Shown here: one piece after another, positions 19,943 through 28,642 of the stretch | Layout: each line of letters starts with the position of its first letter | Numbering within the stretch: position 1 is the stretch's first letter | NCBI RefSeq assembly: GCF_013425765.1 | Contig: NZ_JACCJZ010000013.1 | Coordinates: 248,001 to 312,000, forward strand | Direction: 5' to 3' | DNA: 64,000 nt | Origin: Luteimonas deserti | Lineage (GTDB): Bacteria > Pseudomonadota > Gammaproteobacteria > Xanthomonadales > Xanthomonadaceae | Made by a program: the position numbers and the translations under genes | Notes under the pieces: generated by a model | The model's database searches: none | What the model was told of the DNA's origin: nothing | Seen by the model: only the letters and a program-made list of their open reading frames with translations

Positions 19943-21913
19943 TCATTCGGCCGCCGCCGCGCGTGTCCTGCCGGCCGTGCGGTCCAGCGCGAAGCCCAGC
20001 AGCCGCGCCATCAGCCGCTCGCGCAGCGAAGCGGGCGCATCGAGTGCCATCCGCTGCAGCGCGGGCAGGTCGCGCGCGCCTCCGTGGCGCAGCGCCGCGA
20101 CGATGGTGCGCAGCTTGCCGCGGCGCGTGGCGGTTTCGCCCTTGAGCCAGCTCAGTGCCTGGAGCAGGCGCTGCTCCAGAGGCTCGAAATCGCTGCCCAG
20201 CGGGTAGTCGGGGAGGGTGCCGTCACGGCGCAGCGGGGCGAGCGCGTCGCGCAGGTGCTGCGGGGTGTTCCGCGTCCAGGCGCCGGGGGCGACGAAGCCG
20301 GGATCGAGCTTGCGCGCGTCACGCGCGCGCGCCAGCAGTTCGGTCTGGGCGTCCGCCTCGGCGATGCGCGTCATCGCGATCACGCAATCCTCGTCGGTGG
20401 CCCCGCGGATGTCGGCGATGCCGTATTCGGTGATGTAGAGATCGCGCAGATGGCGCGGAATCGTGATGTGCCCGTAGTTCCAGCGGATGTTGGACTCGCG
20501 GCCATCGGCGGTGGGTCGGGCCGCGCGCAGCAGCAGCGCCGAGCGCGCATCGGGCAGGGCATGCCCCATCGCGACGAAGTTGTACTGGCCGCCGACACCC
20601 GAAACCACGCGGCCGTCGTCCAGGCCATCCGACACCGCCGCGCCGAGGGCGGTCGCCATCATGCAGCTGTTGAAGAAGCGCGCATCGCGTCGCTGCAGGC
20701 GCTCCAGGCCTTCGTCGAGGCCGAAGAGCTCGTTGACCTGACCGACGCGCTTCATGCCGATGCCGCGGCGCGTGCCGGGGTCGAGATCGCGCAACCAGGC
20801 GTAGAAATCCGGCGAGCCGAGATAGAAGGCGCCGTGCAGGAACTCGCCATCGCGCTCGATCAGTTCGTCGTCGAGCGCGCTCGTGGTGCCGGCGTTCGCG
20901 CGCTGCATCAGCGCCGCCTTGTCGACGACCTTACGCCGGATCACGCCGACCTCGACCAGCCGCTTGAAACCCTCGTTGATCATCTCGCTGCAGCCGTAGA
21001 GCCCGATGTCGAAGGCATCGAGTCCGCCGCTGGCGACAACCGTGGGATGCGTGGCGAGCGCCGGATCCAGCGCGTGCAGCACGCGCCGGTACGCGGCGTT
21101 GTCGGTGTGGCGCAGCGCGAGCGCGTGGCAGAGCGCATCAGCCAGCGCACCGATGCCGATCTGCAGCGTGCCGCCGTCGCGCACCAGCGTGCTGGCGTAG
21201 AAGCCGATCGCATAGTCGGCATCCGAGACCGGCTGGCGCGGCAGGCCGAACAGCTTCGGATACGGCGGTGGCGGCACGACCAGGACATCGAAGAACGCGG
21301 TATCGACGGCCGCAGTGCCGCCCAGCCACGGCAGCTCTGGATCGATCTCGCCCACCACCAGCGGCCTCGGGCGGCCGGCCGCCAGCAGGGCGTCGATCGT
21401 GTCGAACGTGAGGTCCGTGTTCGACGACAGCGAGAAACGGGTGCCGTCCTCGTTGGCCGCGACCTTCTGCACCAGCACGTTGACCCCGCGATCGGCCAAT
21501 GCCCGTGCCACGTGCGTGTAGTTGAGGCTGGCGTAGCGCCGCTGGGCCTGGCTCGAGCCGAGCATCGCGCCCGACTGCATGTAGAACTCCTCGACCGCGA
21601 TGTGCGCCGGCAGCGCGTCGCGGCGCATCGCGTCCACGTACCCGAGGCGCACGAAGTCCTCGCCGAAATGGCGCGCTGCGAACGGGCCGATGAACCGGCC
21701 TTCCAGGTCGTCGCCGCCGGACGGCGGATCCAGCGACAGCGCGGTGTAGAGCGTCATCGGCCGGGCGGGCTCGGCCAGCGCGGCGTCGTAGATCGCGTTG
21801 AGCAGCCGGTGCGGCTTGCCCAGGCCGAGCGGGGCGCCGATCCGCAGCACACCCGCCACGGACTGGCGGATGTGCCGGGTCGCCTCGGCGAGGTCGTCGA
21901 AATGCACGGTCAT
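19943..21913 (-). CDS. Acetyl-CoA hydrolase/transferase family protein
   Basis: A 656-residue member of the acetyl-CoA hydrolase/CoA-transferase family, longer than the usual ~500. The N-terminal half shows the class I CoA-transferase fold with GIGALADAL. The C-terminal half is the AcetylCoA_hyd_C domain with FNSCMMATALGAAVSDGLDD, VSGVGGQYNFVAMGHALPDA and ITEYGIADIRGATDEDC. An extra ~100 residues at the C terminus (rich in Arg, Ala and Leu) have no match that I recognise. The likely reaction is exchange of CoA between acyl-CoA and a short-chain acid; the substrate is not visible. It ends a minus-strand run with the CDF and SBP genes 9 bases upstream, so co-transcription is likely. Confidence 0.85.
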   Translation of the reverse strand: MTVHFDDLAEATRHIRQSVAGVLRIGAPLGLGKPHRLLNAIYDAALAEPARPMTLYTALSLDPPSGGDDLEGRFIGPFAARHFGEDFVRLGYVDAMRRDALPAHIAVEEFYMQSGAMLGSSQAQRRYASLNYTHVARALADRGVNVLVQKVAANEDGTRFSLSSNTDLTFDTIDALLAAGRPRPLVVGEIDPELPWLGGTAAVDTAFFDVLVVPPPPYPKLFGLPRQPVSDADYAIGFYASTLVRDGGTLQIGIGALADALCHALALRHTDNAAYRRVLHALDPALATHPTVVASGGLDAFDIGLYGCSEMINEGFKRLVEVGVIRRKVVDKAALMQRANAGTTSALDDELIERDGEFLHGAFYLGSPDFYAWLRDLDPGTRRGIGMKRVGQVNELFGLDEGLERLQRRDARFFNSCMMATALGAAVSDGLDDGRVVSGVGGQYNFVAMGHALPDARSALLLRAARPTADGRESNIRWNYGHITIPRHLRDLYITEYGIADIRGATDEDCVIAMTRIAEADAQTELLARARDARKLDPGFVAPGAWTRNTPQHLRDALAPLRRDGTLPDYPLGSDFEPLEQRLLQALSWLKGETATRRGKLRTIVAALRHGGARDLPALQRMALDAPASLRERLMARLLGFALDRTAGRTRAAAAE

Positions 21914-21922
21914 CGCCGCAGC

Positions 21923-22924
21923 CTAACCCGGCGGATCGCGGCTGTCGTCGCGCACCAGGGCGTCGCCGGCGCGTGCCGGCACGACCAGCACCTCGTCGAT
22001 CCGCCAGTGCACGGCGCGTGCGACTTCGCGCAGGGCCGTGGAGAGGTGGACGTCGACGGCACCGCTGCGCGTGGCCACCGCGAGCACGCCGCACAAGCGC
22101 AACCCTTCCTCGTGGAAACGCGCGGCGCACGACACGACATCGGGATGCCGGTTCACGGCGGCGACCACGGCGTCGGGGAGCAGATCGCGATCGCTGCGGT
22201 CGACGCGTTCCGGACGCGCATCGTGCAGGTCGCGCACGGCGCTTCGCAGGTTCCGCACGCCGTCGCGCAGCACTTCGACGGCGATGAAGATCGCCGCGGC
22301 GGCATCGGCCCACCACCAGCCCAGTCCGATCCCGAGCACGCCGACGATGCCGGCCACGGCCGTCATCCAGTCGGCCTTGTTCATGTCGGCATCGGCGTGC
22401 AGCGGCTTCGAATCGAGCGCACGCGCCAGGCGGACCTTCATCCGGCCGAGGACCAGCGGTGGCACGCAGGACAGGGCCAGGGCTGCGATCATCGTCCAGC
22501 CCTGCCACAGCACCGTGTCACCCACGGCCACGGTGCCGACCACTGGAAAGCTGCGGCTGGCCAGCACGTGCACGCCGTCGAGCACCAGCAGCGCGCCCAC
22601 GACGGTGAGCGCCACCGACGATGTCAGGAAGGTCATGTCGAACGCGCGCTCGCGCCCGTTGACGTAGGTGCCGTCCACCCCGCGTCGGCGGAAGCGCAGC
22701 GCCACCAGAAACGCCGCCGGCGGCAGCAGGCTCAGCACGTCTTCGACGAGGGCGGCCTGCATCGCCTTCGAGCCGCCCATCGCGAAGTACATCATGACGC
22801 TCACCGCACCGAGCAGGCCGATCGACCACCAGCACAGGCGCACCGCACGTTCCAGGTCATGCGCCTGCGCCGGTGGCAGGGGACTCGGCACGCGACGGAC
22901 CGCGGGAGGCAGTGCGTCGCTCAT
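21923..22924 (-). CDS. Cation diffusion facilitator (CDF) metal transporter
   Basis: A 333-residue inner-membrane protein of the cation efflux family. Six hydrophobic helices cover about residues 27-215, with an intramembrane segment HADADMNKADWMTAVAGIVG matching the helix V metal site, then a soluble C-terminal domain. In this helix, Asn stands where many zinc transporters have a second Asp, so metal preference may differ. It starts with ATGA overlapping the stop of the upstream solute-binding-like gene, so the two are translationally coupled. Its own stop lies 9 bases before the acetyl-CoA hydrolase gene. The role is probably divalent metal export; the metal is unknown. Confidence 0.85.
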   Translation of the reverse strand: MSDALPPAVRRVPSPLPPAQAHDLERAVRLCWWSIGLLGAVSVMMYFAMGGSKAMQAALVEDVLSLLPPAAFLVALRFRRRGVDGTYVNGRERAFDMTFLTSSVALTVVGALLVLDGVHVLASRSFPVVGTVAVGDTVLWQGWTMIAALALSCVPPLVLGRMKVRLARALDSKPLHADADMNKADWMTAVAGIVGVLGIGLGWWWADAAAAIFIAVEVLRDGVRNLRSAVRDLHDARPERVDRSDRDLLPDAVVAAVNRHPDVVSCAARFHEEGLRLCGVLAVATRSGAVDVHLSTALREVARAVHWRIDEVLVVPARAGDALVRDDSRDPPG

Positions 22925-23376
22925 TCGGGGGCGCGCTGCGCGTGGAGATAGCGGTCCACCTCGAGCTGCCAGGCGTTCTCGCCGGGTGGCAGCGCCCAGC
23001 GCCGCTCCACCGGATGCCCGGGGCCGGCATCGATGCGGACGCTGCGTGACCAGGCGACCCCGTCCCAGGGCGATCGTGCGCTGTGGCCCCCGGCGACCAT
23101 GTGCAGGCGGTGGTCCAGCAGCGCCTCCATCAACGCCTCGTGGCCCTCCGTCACCCACTCGATCTTCGCTCCGCGCGCAGCCGCGAACGCTTCGATCACG
23201 CGGACCTCGGCGCCGTGCGGGGCGTCGCCGGTCGCCACGTCGACATAGGGCGGGTCGTGGCTCAGGCCGACACGCAGGGTGTCCCGCGCCCGCGCGGCGC
23301 TGCCCTGTGCCTCCCGGGGAAACGGGTCGCACCCGCACGACAGTAGGACCAGCAGGTACGGCCACGTTCGGCCCAT
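22921..23376 (-). CDS. Half-size solute-binding-like lipoprotein
   Basis: A 151-residue predicted lipoprotein. The N terminus MGRTWPYLLVLLSCGCD has a lipobox-like LLSC with Cys14. The mature part resembles lobe 1 of family 3 extracellular solute-binding proteins: TLRVGLSHDPPYVDVATG, then EVRVIEAFAAARG and a short EALMEALLDHRLHMVAGG strand. Full family members have about 220-250 residues and a second lobe, which is missing here; the frame closes cleanly, so this is a short form or an old truncation. Its TGA overlaps the ATG of the CDF transporter (ATGA). No ABC permease is nearby, which suggests a sensor or metal-binding partner for the transporter; that is inference. Confidence 0.65.
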   Translation of the reverse strand: MGRTWPYLLVLLSCGCDPFPREAQGSAARARDTLRVGLSHDPPYVDVATGDAPHGAEVRVIEAFAAARGAKIEWVTEGHEALMEALLDHRLHMVAGGHSARSPWDGVAWSRSVRIDAGPGHPVERRWALPPGENAWQLEVDRYLHAQRAPE

Positions 23377-23414
23377 GAGCTCGCGCCTGCGGGCTGCGCG
23401 TTCGAGGCGGCCGC

Positions 23415-23963
23415 TCAATCGAGCATCTCCGGACGGAACAGCCGTCGGCGCGAGACCGTGGGCCCCGCCACCATGAAACGGCCGTCGCCGCAGTAATGCA
23501 CGGTGCGCGGCCGTTGCGGGCGCGGCGCCACGTGCGCCGCCACCACCCGCCACACGAACAGCGGATAGTCGCGCGTGATCCGGGTCTCGTGCAGCCGACA
23601 TTCGAAGCGCGCGTGGCACTCGCCGATCCCGGGCGCGGCCACCTCGCTGCCCGCCACCGGCGTCAGGCCGAAGCGCTCGAACTTGTCGCCTTCGTCGCTG
23701 CCGCAATTGCCGATGCGCACCACCGTGTCGAGCAGCGGTTCGGTGGGCAGATTGATCACGCATTCGCGGCTGCTGCGCGCCAGCGCGTGGCTGCGGTTCG
23801 CCGACCAGATGTAGGTGCCGACCAGGTCGTAGCCCAGCATCATGTGCCAGCCCAGGGTCATGATGCCGCGCACGTCGCGGTGCCGGGTCGACAGCAGCAC
23901 GACTGGGCCGGGTTCCAGGTAACGACGGGTCTGTTCGACCGGGACGGGGCGGGTGCGGGGCAT
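23415..23963 (-). CDS. Flavin reductase family protein
   Basis: A 182-residue FMN-binding split-barrel protein. The order GPVVLLSTRHRDVRGIMTLG, then SANRSHALARSSRECVINLP and KFERFGLTPVAGSEV matches the flavin_reduct domain, where the first two segments bind FMN. Such proteins supply reduced flavin to partner oxygenases or reduce other substrates; no partner oxygenase is beside it. It lies 38 bases upstream of the half-size solute-binding gene on the same strand and may share its transcript. Confidence 0.85.
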   Translation of the reverse strand: MPRTRPVPVEQTRRYLEPGPVVLLSTRHRDVRGIMTLGWHMMLGYDLVGTYIWSANRSHALARSSRECVINLPTEPLLDTVVRIGNCGSDEGDKFERFGLTPVAGSEVAAPGIGECHARFECRLHETRITRDYPLFVWRVVAAHVAPRPQRPRTVHYCGDGRFMVAGPTVSRRRLFRPEMLD

Positions 23964-24038
23964 GGCGTGCGGGCACGTTGGAAAGCCGGCCCCGATTAGT
24001 GCAGGCCCGCGGTGAACACGCCGTCGCCCCGGGCGGAC

Positions 24039-24842
24039 TCAGCGCTCCAGCGTCGCGTTGAGGATCGCCGCGAGCCGCGCACCCGCATCGCGCAACTGCT
24101 GCTCGGCCAGCGGCAGGTGCCGTTGGACGTAGGCCTCATCGATCCGCGCGCGGGTGGGATAGACCCCGGAGCGGGTGGCGATGCGGCACGAGGTCTCCAC
24201 CCAGGCCTCGGCGCGGGGCGGCAACACGGGCCCGCGGTCGACCGAGGGCGCGCGCGCGCGCAGCCGCGCCAGCCAGGCGTCGCCCGACAGGCCGAGGGAA
24301 TTCAGCATCCCGCTGTCCCAGAACGAATGCAGGTTGGTACCGCGCCCGCGGAAGTTGATCTGCCGGGTGTTGCCGCCGCGATCGTGCGCGTACCCGGCAT
24401 GCATCGGCTGGTGCGCATCGCCGACGAAATGCACGACGAACTTCAGCGCGTTGACCCGCTCCGCACGCGGGCGGCGGCGGTCGCCGAGGATCGCGGCCTG
24501 CGCCTTCAGCGCGCCCACCACGCAGTCGCCGTTCGCGCAGTCGCGCGCGGCATCGTAGCGGCAGCCCGACTCGCCGATGTTGACGTAATGCCACCTCGCC
24601 GAGCGGCGGCCGAGGTCCGGGTCGCGCTCACGGAGTTCGTCGGCCCAGGCCGCCACGCCCGGCAGCGTGGGCTCGGACTCGCCCGCGAGCAGCCCATCGA
24701 TCTCCGCGCGCACCTGCGGCTTGAGATCCGGCACGGCCAGCTCCGCGACCAGGCGATGCCCGGCCTTGCCCCAGGCGAACGCGGACGAGGGCAGTGCGAA
24801 CGCGGCGAGCAGGCCAGCGCAGAAGAGAAGTCGACGCAACAT
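24039..24842 (-). CDS. Secreted S1/P1-type nuclease
   Basis: A 267-residue single-strand-specific nuclease. The signal peptide (MLRRLLFCAGLLAAFALPSS, cut after FA) leaves Trp24 as the mature N terminus, which is required because its amino group binds one of the three zinc ions. Other zinc ligands are visible in WGKAGHRLVAELA, HYVNIG, HFVGDAHQPMHAGY and NLHSFWDSG. Cys pairs (CRYDAARDCANGDC) fit disulfides of an exported enzyme. It digests single-stranded DNA or RNA outside the cytoplasm, probably for phosphate and nucleotide scavenging. It stands alone, with the T4SS left border starting about 450 bases beyond. Confidence 0.92.
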   Translation of the reverse strand: MLRRLLFCAGLLAAFALPSSAFAWGKAGHRLVAELAVPDLKPQVRAEIDGLLAGESEPTLPGVAAWADELRERDPDLGRRSARWHYVNIGESGCRYDAARDCANGDCVVGALKAQAAILGDRRRPRAERVNALKFVVHFVGDAHQPMHAGYAHDRGGNTRQINFRGRGTNLHSFWDSGMLNSLGLSGDAWLARLRARAPSVDRGPVLPPRAEAWVETSCRIATRSGVYPTRARIDEAYVQRHLPLAEQQLRDAGARLAAILNATLER

Positions 24843-25287
24843 GCGGGAAGTCTACCCGCCCGAGGTGACGCCGGGGATGCGCACCGGATCGCCCACGACG
24901 ACGCGCCAGACACGGCAAGGCACGGAGGTCGCACCCGCTATCGGGCCGGGGACGCCAAGACGGCGGGAAGACACTGGCGGGCGCACGGGCGCATTCGGGA
25001 CGCGCCGACGTTGATGGTTCTCCCATTCCACCGGTCGCGAACGATGCGGGAATCGCGAAGTTCTGCACCGGTGTTGTCCTGCCGACTGCCGCCTCACGTC
25101 GTGTCGCAGCTTCGACGCCGCTGTCGGCATCTTGGCCACCCGCGGCCAGGCCCGGTCTGGCCGGAGCCGTCCGCCTCGCTGCTGAATCCTTTGGAGTTTG
25201 TTCGCGCTCCGAGCACGCACGGTCCGCAGCGTCTTCCGCGACGTGATCGAACCGTATCGGGTCGGTCACACCCATCCCGGAGGCGTG
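24843..25287. other. Non-coding left border of the T4SS locus
   Basis: About 445 bases with no supported gene between the start of the S1/P1 nuclease gene and the stop of virD4. It holds the nuclease promoter. I saw no tRNA end, direct repeat or integrase remnant that would mark an attachment site. Confidence 0.4.
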
Positions 25288-27069
25288 TTACGACTGGGGT
25301 GCGGCACGAGCCGAAGGCAGGGCCAGCGTGGAGGCAGCCAGAAGCGAGGCGGGCTTTCCTTCCGGACGGGCCGTGCCTTCGAGCGTCAGCTGTTTGACTT
25401 CGACCTTTTCAAGAAGACGTCTGGTGAAGTAGCCATCCTTGAAGTAGCGGATCTTCCTGCACAGCACCGGGTGCGCAAGGCCCTCGTAGATCACGATTTC
25501 CTTCTCCGGCCCCATCGCCTTGAGCTCCTGCGGCAACATCAGCGCCCGCTTCTCGAGCACTTCGTTGTCCGAGACGCCGCGGCCCGCGCCATGCGAGCGC
25601 GTGCGTGAACGCCGCCGGACGGTCGTGTAACCGAGCATCTCCGAATAATCGTTCGCGTCCTGCTGTTCGCGCGGCGCATAGATGATCTGGAGCGCGTGGT
25701 TGGTGATGATGGTTCGCGAGAGTTCCTTGCCGTAGACCGCATCGAGCTGCGCCATCGACTGGATGATCGGCAGGAGCCGCAGGTTGTAGCCGGCCATGTA
25801 GGCGACCGCCTTGGCGATGATGTCGACCCGTCCGATCGCGGTGAACTCGTCCATCAGCAACAGGCACTGATGCTTGAGCGAAGGATCGTTCTGGGGCAGG
25901 ACCTTGGTGTTGACGTTGATCAGCTGGCTGAAGAACAGGTTCACGATCAGCCTGCTTTCGGCCAGCTTGTTGGGCTGGATGCCGACGTAGATCGTCATGC
26001 GCTTGCGACGCACGTCGCGCAGATCGAAATCGTCGCCGCTCGTTGCGGCGTCGAGGACCGGATTGAGGAATGGATTCAGCGGCTCGCGGAACGATCCGAT
26101 GATCGAGGCGAAGGTCACGTCCGCCTGGGACAGCAGCCCGGCGAAGGCCGTCCTGCTCTGGGCACCGAGAAACGGCGCCTGCGCCAGCGTCTGCAGGTAG
26201 GGCTTGAGTTCGCCCCCGTCGCCACTCGAAACGCGGAGAATCCCGCCCAGCGTCGGTGTCTGGATGAGCGTCTCCGGCGCGCCCTGGCGACGCTGGTCGT
26301 CCCGTGCTTCGAACAGATAGAGGGCGAAGGCGAGAAACGCATTGCGTGACTGGCTCACCCAGAACTTGTCCTTGTCGTCCGCATCGGGATAGAGCATCGC
26401 CGCGATGCTCTGCAGGTCGGACACGCGGAACGCAGGATCGTCGGTGACGTACGTGAGCGGGTTCCAGCGGTGGGTGCGGCGGTCCTCCGCGAATGGATTG
26501 AACAGATAGATCTCGTGCCCGATCGAGCGCCGCCAGCCGGACGTGAGGTCGAAGTTCTCCTGCTTGATGTCGAGCACCACCGCCGATTCGCGGTAATCCA
26601 GCAGGTTCGGTATCACGATGCCGACGCCTTTGCCCGAGCGGGTGGGTGCTGCGAGGATCACGAACTGCTGCCCGGACAGGCGGATGAGCTTGCCGTTCAT
26701 CTGTCCCACGACAATGCCGGTATCCGCCGTCTTGAGCATGCCCTTGTTGGCGAGGTCGAGCATGCCCGCGAATCGCGCCCGTCCATGCAGATTGCGATGG
26801 CTGCGCAGCTTGAACAGCATGACCACGACGGCCGCCCAGACCAGCAGCATGAGACCGAACCCGAGTCCGCCGGCGGTCCAGATGCGCCAGGCGTACGGCG
26901 CGACCTGTGGATGCTGCGCGACCTTGGCATAGGTCACCCACGTCGTCATGCCGAGTGCCGCAGTGTCGAGACCGAGGAAGAGCAGCAGCAGGTAGCCGGA
27001 CAGATACAGGGCGGCCAGGGCCAGAACCAGCGTTGCAAGCGCGGCGACGGCGAGGCGGGAATTGCTCAC
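25288..27069 (-). CDS. virD4: Type IV secretion coupling ATPase VirD4
   Basis: Inner-membrane ATPase that receives substrates for the type IV secretion channel. The 593-residue protein has two N-terminal membrane helices (about 5-33 and 66-90), Walker A APTRSGKGVG at about 141-150, Walker B LLLMDEFTAIG at about 403-413, and the TraG/VirD4 pattern VVLDIKQENFDLTSGWR. In the Xanthomonadales killing system this protein recruits effectors through their XVIPCD domain. I chose GTG 27069, which has AAAGGA at perfect spacing; a TTG further upstream would add 14 residues without a ribosome site. Unlike the X. citri arrangement that I recall, it faces away from virB7, behind a 189-residue membrane gene. 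Confidence 0.95.
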   Translation of the reverse strand: MSNSRLAVAALATLVLALAALYLSGYLLLLFLGLDTAALGMTTWVTYAKVAQHPQVAPYAWRIWTAGGLGFGLMLLVWAAVVVMLFKLRSHRNLHGRARFAGMLDLANKGMLKTADTGIVVGQMNGKLIRLSGQQFVILAAPTRSGKGVGIVIPNLLDYRESAVVLDIKQENFDLTSGWRRSIGHEIYLFNPFAEDRRTHRWNPLTYVTDDPAFRVSDLQSIAAMLYPDADDKDKFWVSQSRNAFLAFALYLFEARDDQRRQGAPETLIQTPTLGGILRVSSGDGGELKPYLQTLAQAPFLGAQSRTAFAGLLSQADVTFASIIGSFREPLNPFLNPVLDAATSGDDFDLRDVRRKRMTIYVGIQPNKLAESRLIVNLFFSQLINVNTKVLPQNDPSLKHQCLLLMDEFTAIGRVDIIAKAVAYMAGYNLRLLPIIQSMAQLDAVYGKELSRTIITNHALQIIYAPREQQDANDYSEMLGYTTVRRRSRTRSHGAGRGVSDNEVLEKRALMLPQELKAMGPEKEIVIYEGLAHPVLCRKIRYFKDGYFTRRLLEKVEVKQLTLEGTARPEGKPASLLAASTLALPSARAAPQS

Positions 27070-27129
27070 GTGGGCGTCCTTTGGGGTGACTCGACGATAG
27101 GGGGATGGCAACGGCCGCGCCGGGCATGG

Positions 27130-27699
27130 TCAGGGCGCGGGTGGTGCCCGGTCGACCAGGACGTATTCGTCATTCCTCGACCAGCGACGCAGCCCGGGCT
27201 CGAGCTTGATGCAGGGCGCGCCGTCGCAGGACGTGATCGCGACCTGCTCGAGCGCCTCCAGTACTTCAGCGCGGACGTTGGCACGCTCCGCACGCTGCAG
27301 TGATTGCCGCGCGAGATAGCCGCTACTCCCGAGCATCGCCAACGCGCCCAGGGCGAGCGCCACCAGGGCGCCGCCGCCGAGCCGGCGGATCCGGGAATCG
27401 AGTCGCGCCTGTGCGTGCTCGAAGCCGAGGACGGCGGCTTGAAGCTGCCGGGCGCTCTCGCCGACGGCGCGGCTGGCAGCGTCGACCTCGCCGGCCATCG
27501 ATGTCCGCACGGCGCCATCGATCGTCTGGCGCAATGTCGCCTCGCTCTCCGCCAGCCGTTCCGCAGCGCCGGCTGCCGCTTGCCCGAGGTCGCGCGCCGA
27601 TGCTTCCTGACGTGCAGCGGCCGCTTCGCATTGCTGGGTGAGGTGGGCCGCAAGCAGGGCCGCGTTGGCGACAAAGTCGTCCAGTCTGGTCGTATCCAT
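27130..27699 (-). CDS. Coiled-coil membrane protein upstream of virD4
   Basis: A 189-residue protein that I cannot assign to a family. Residues 1-105 are Ala-, Glu- and Gln-rich amphipathic helix that should form a cytoplasmic coiled coil. One membrane helix follows (about 108-129, GGGALVALALGALAML). The last 60 residues hold the pair Cys158/Cys163 in ITSCDGAPCIKL and would be periplasmic if the N terminus is inside. It has CAGG just before its ATG and lies 60 bases upstream of virD4 in the same direction, so both share a transcript. The position suggests an accessory to the coupling protein, for example in VirD4 assembly or effector docking. Similarity to small relaxosome-type coiled-coil proteins is possible but no relaxase is present. 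Confidence 0.7.
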   Translation of the reverse strand: MDTTRLDDFVANAALLAAHLTQQCEAAAARQEASARDLGQAAAGAAERLAESEATLRQTIDGAVRTSMAGEVDAASRAVGESARQLQAAVLGFEHAQARLDSRIRRLGGGALVALALGALAMLGSSGYLARQSLQRAERANVRAEVLEALEQVAITSCDGAPCIKLEPGLRRWSRNDEYVLVDRAPPAP

Positions 27700-28180
27700 C
27701 GCGCCTGCAGTCCTTCCGGGTGAGCGGCAGCAAGCTTGCCAGAACCGCCCCTTGGGATTTTGCGCTTTAGAAGCGTAGGAAAAATCTGAAACATCGGAGA
27801 TGTCGAATTTTTATGTGGTTCGGGTCACGTTATTTCAGCCAGGTTTCAATCTGGACACACAGAGCTTCAATGTAAGGCTGCCCGAATTTTCATTTGTAGA
27901 TCAGTTGGTTGCGAGAACATGACCCGATTTTATGGATTGCTTTCTCGTGTCACGGTGGATGCGTTGACGCCTTCCGAACCACGTCGATATATTCGCTGCG
28001 CATTCTGCTCGGCGAGATTGTTCTGCCGGGGCTTCGAGAACTGGGGAATCAAGGGGCGACGCGCGAACGATGGCGTGGATGGTTGACGCCGCAAGCGCGA
28101 ATTCGATCGAGTTTCTTCAACTCCGACCTGCCGAGTGGCGGGCATGCGCGTCGTTGCGCGTCAGATGACAGGTGGATGTC
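27700..28180. promoter_or_regulatory. Divergent promoter region between virD4 and virB operons
   Basis: A 480-base gap, much richer in A and T than its surroundings between 27770 and 27960. It must drive the virD4 unit leftward and the virB7-DUF4189 unit rightward. A weak sigma70-like candidate toward virB7 is TTGGTT (27905-27910), 17-base spacer, TTTTAT (27928-27933), which would leave a leader of roughly 240 bases. Several GGA triplets occur in that leader, including ACAGGTGGATGT just before the virB7 start, which resembles a CsrA target. Any short frames here look spurious. Confidence 0.45.
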
Positions 28181-28630
28181 GTGAGCCGTAGCGTTTCGAA
28201 TCGGATGTGGTTTTGGAAGGGCGTTGCGGGGTTCGCCGTGATCGCAGGACTCGCCGGGTGCGCGACACCCGAGGCAGCGGATCCTCGCGGGCGTTGGCGG
28301 CCGATCCACCAGTACGCCGACGTGCCCCAGGCGATTCCGCTGCAGCAGGCGTACGTCTATCAGGCCTCCCCCGCGGACGGCACCTTGAGGACGCTGCTCG
28401 GACGATGGGCCAAAGACACCCGGACCACGTTGTCGTACCTGCATCCGAACGATTACACCCTGCACGCACCGGTCGCACAGGTCCGGACGGCGAGCATCGA
28501 ACAGGCGGTGGCGGCGCTTTCGGCCGCGTACGCGGCGCAGGGTGTGCGGATCTCCGCCGAGCGCGGGCAGATCGTCGTGAGCCAGCAGGCCGCTGCATCC
28601 GCGACGCCGGCCGTTCCGGTCGCGGACTGA
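28181..28630 (+). CDS. virB7: T4SS outer-membrane lipoprotein VirB7 with N0-like domain
   Basis: A 149-residue lipoprotein of the outer-membrane core complex. The signal ends in the lipobox LAGC with Cys27. After a linker that would contact VirB9, residues about 65-140 (LRTLLGRWAKDTRTTLSYLH, then a helix SIEQAVAALSAAYAAQG and strand GQIVVSQQ) have the beta-alpha-beta layout of secretin N0 / TcpQ-type domains. Agrobacterium VirB7 is only about 55 residues; the added N0 domain is the known hallmark of Xanthomonadaceae VirB7. GTG 28181 is preceded by AGGTGGA; GTG 28172 or ATG 28205 are alternatives. It is the first gene of the virB operon and ends 12 bases before virB8. Confidence 0.88.
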   Translation: MSRSVSNRMWFWKGVAGFAVIAGLAGCATPEAADPRGRWRPIHQYADVPQAIPLQQAYVYQASPADGTLRTLLGRWAKDTRTTLSYLHPNDYTLHAPVAQVRTASIEQAVAALSAAYAAQGVRISAERGQIVVSQQAAASATPAVPVAD

Positions 28631-28642
28631 CAGGCCGCCGTG

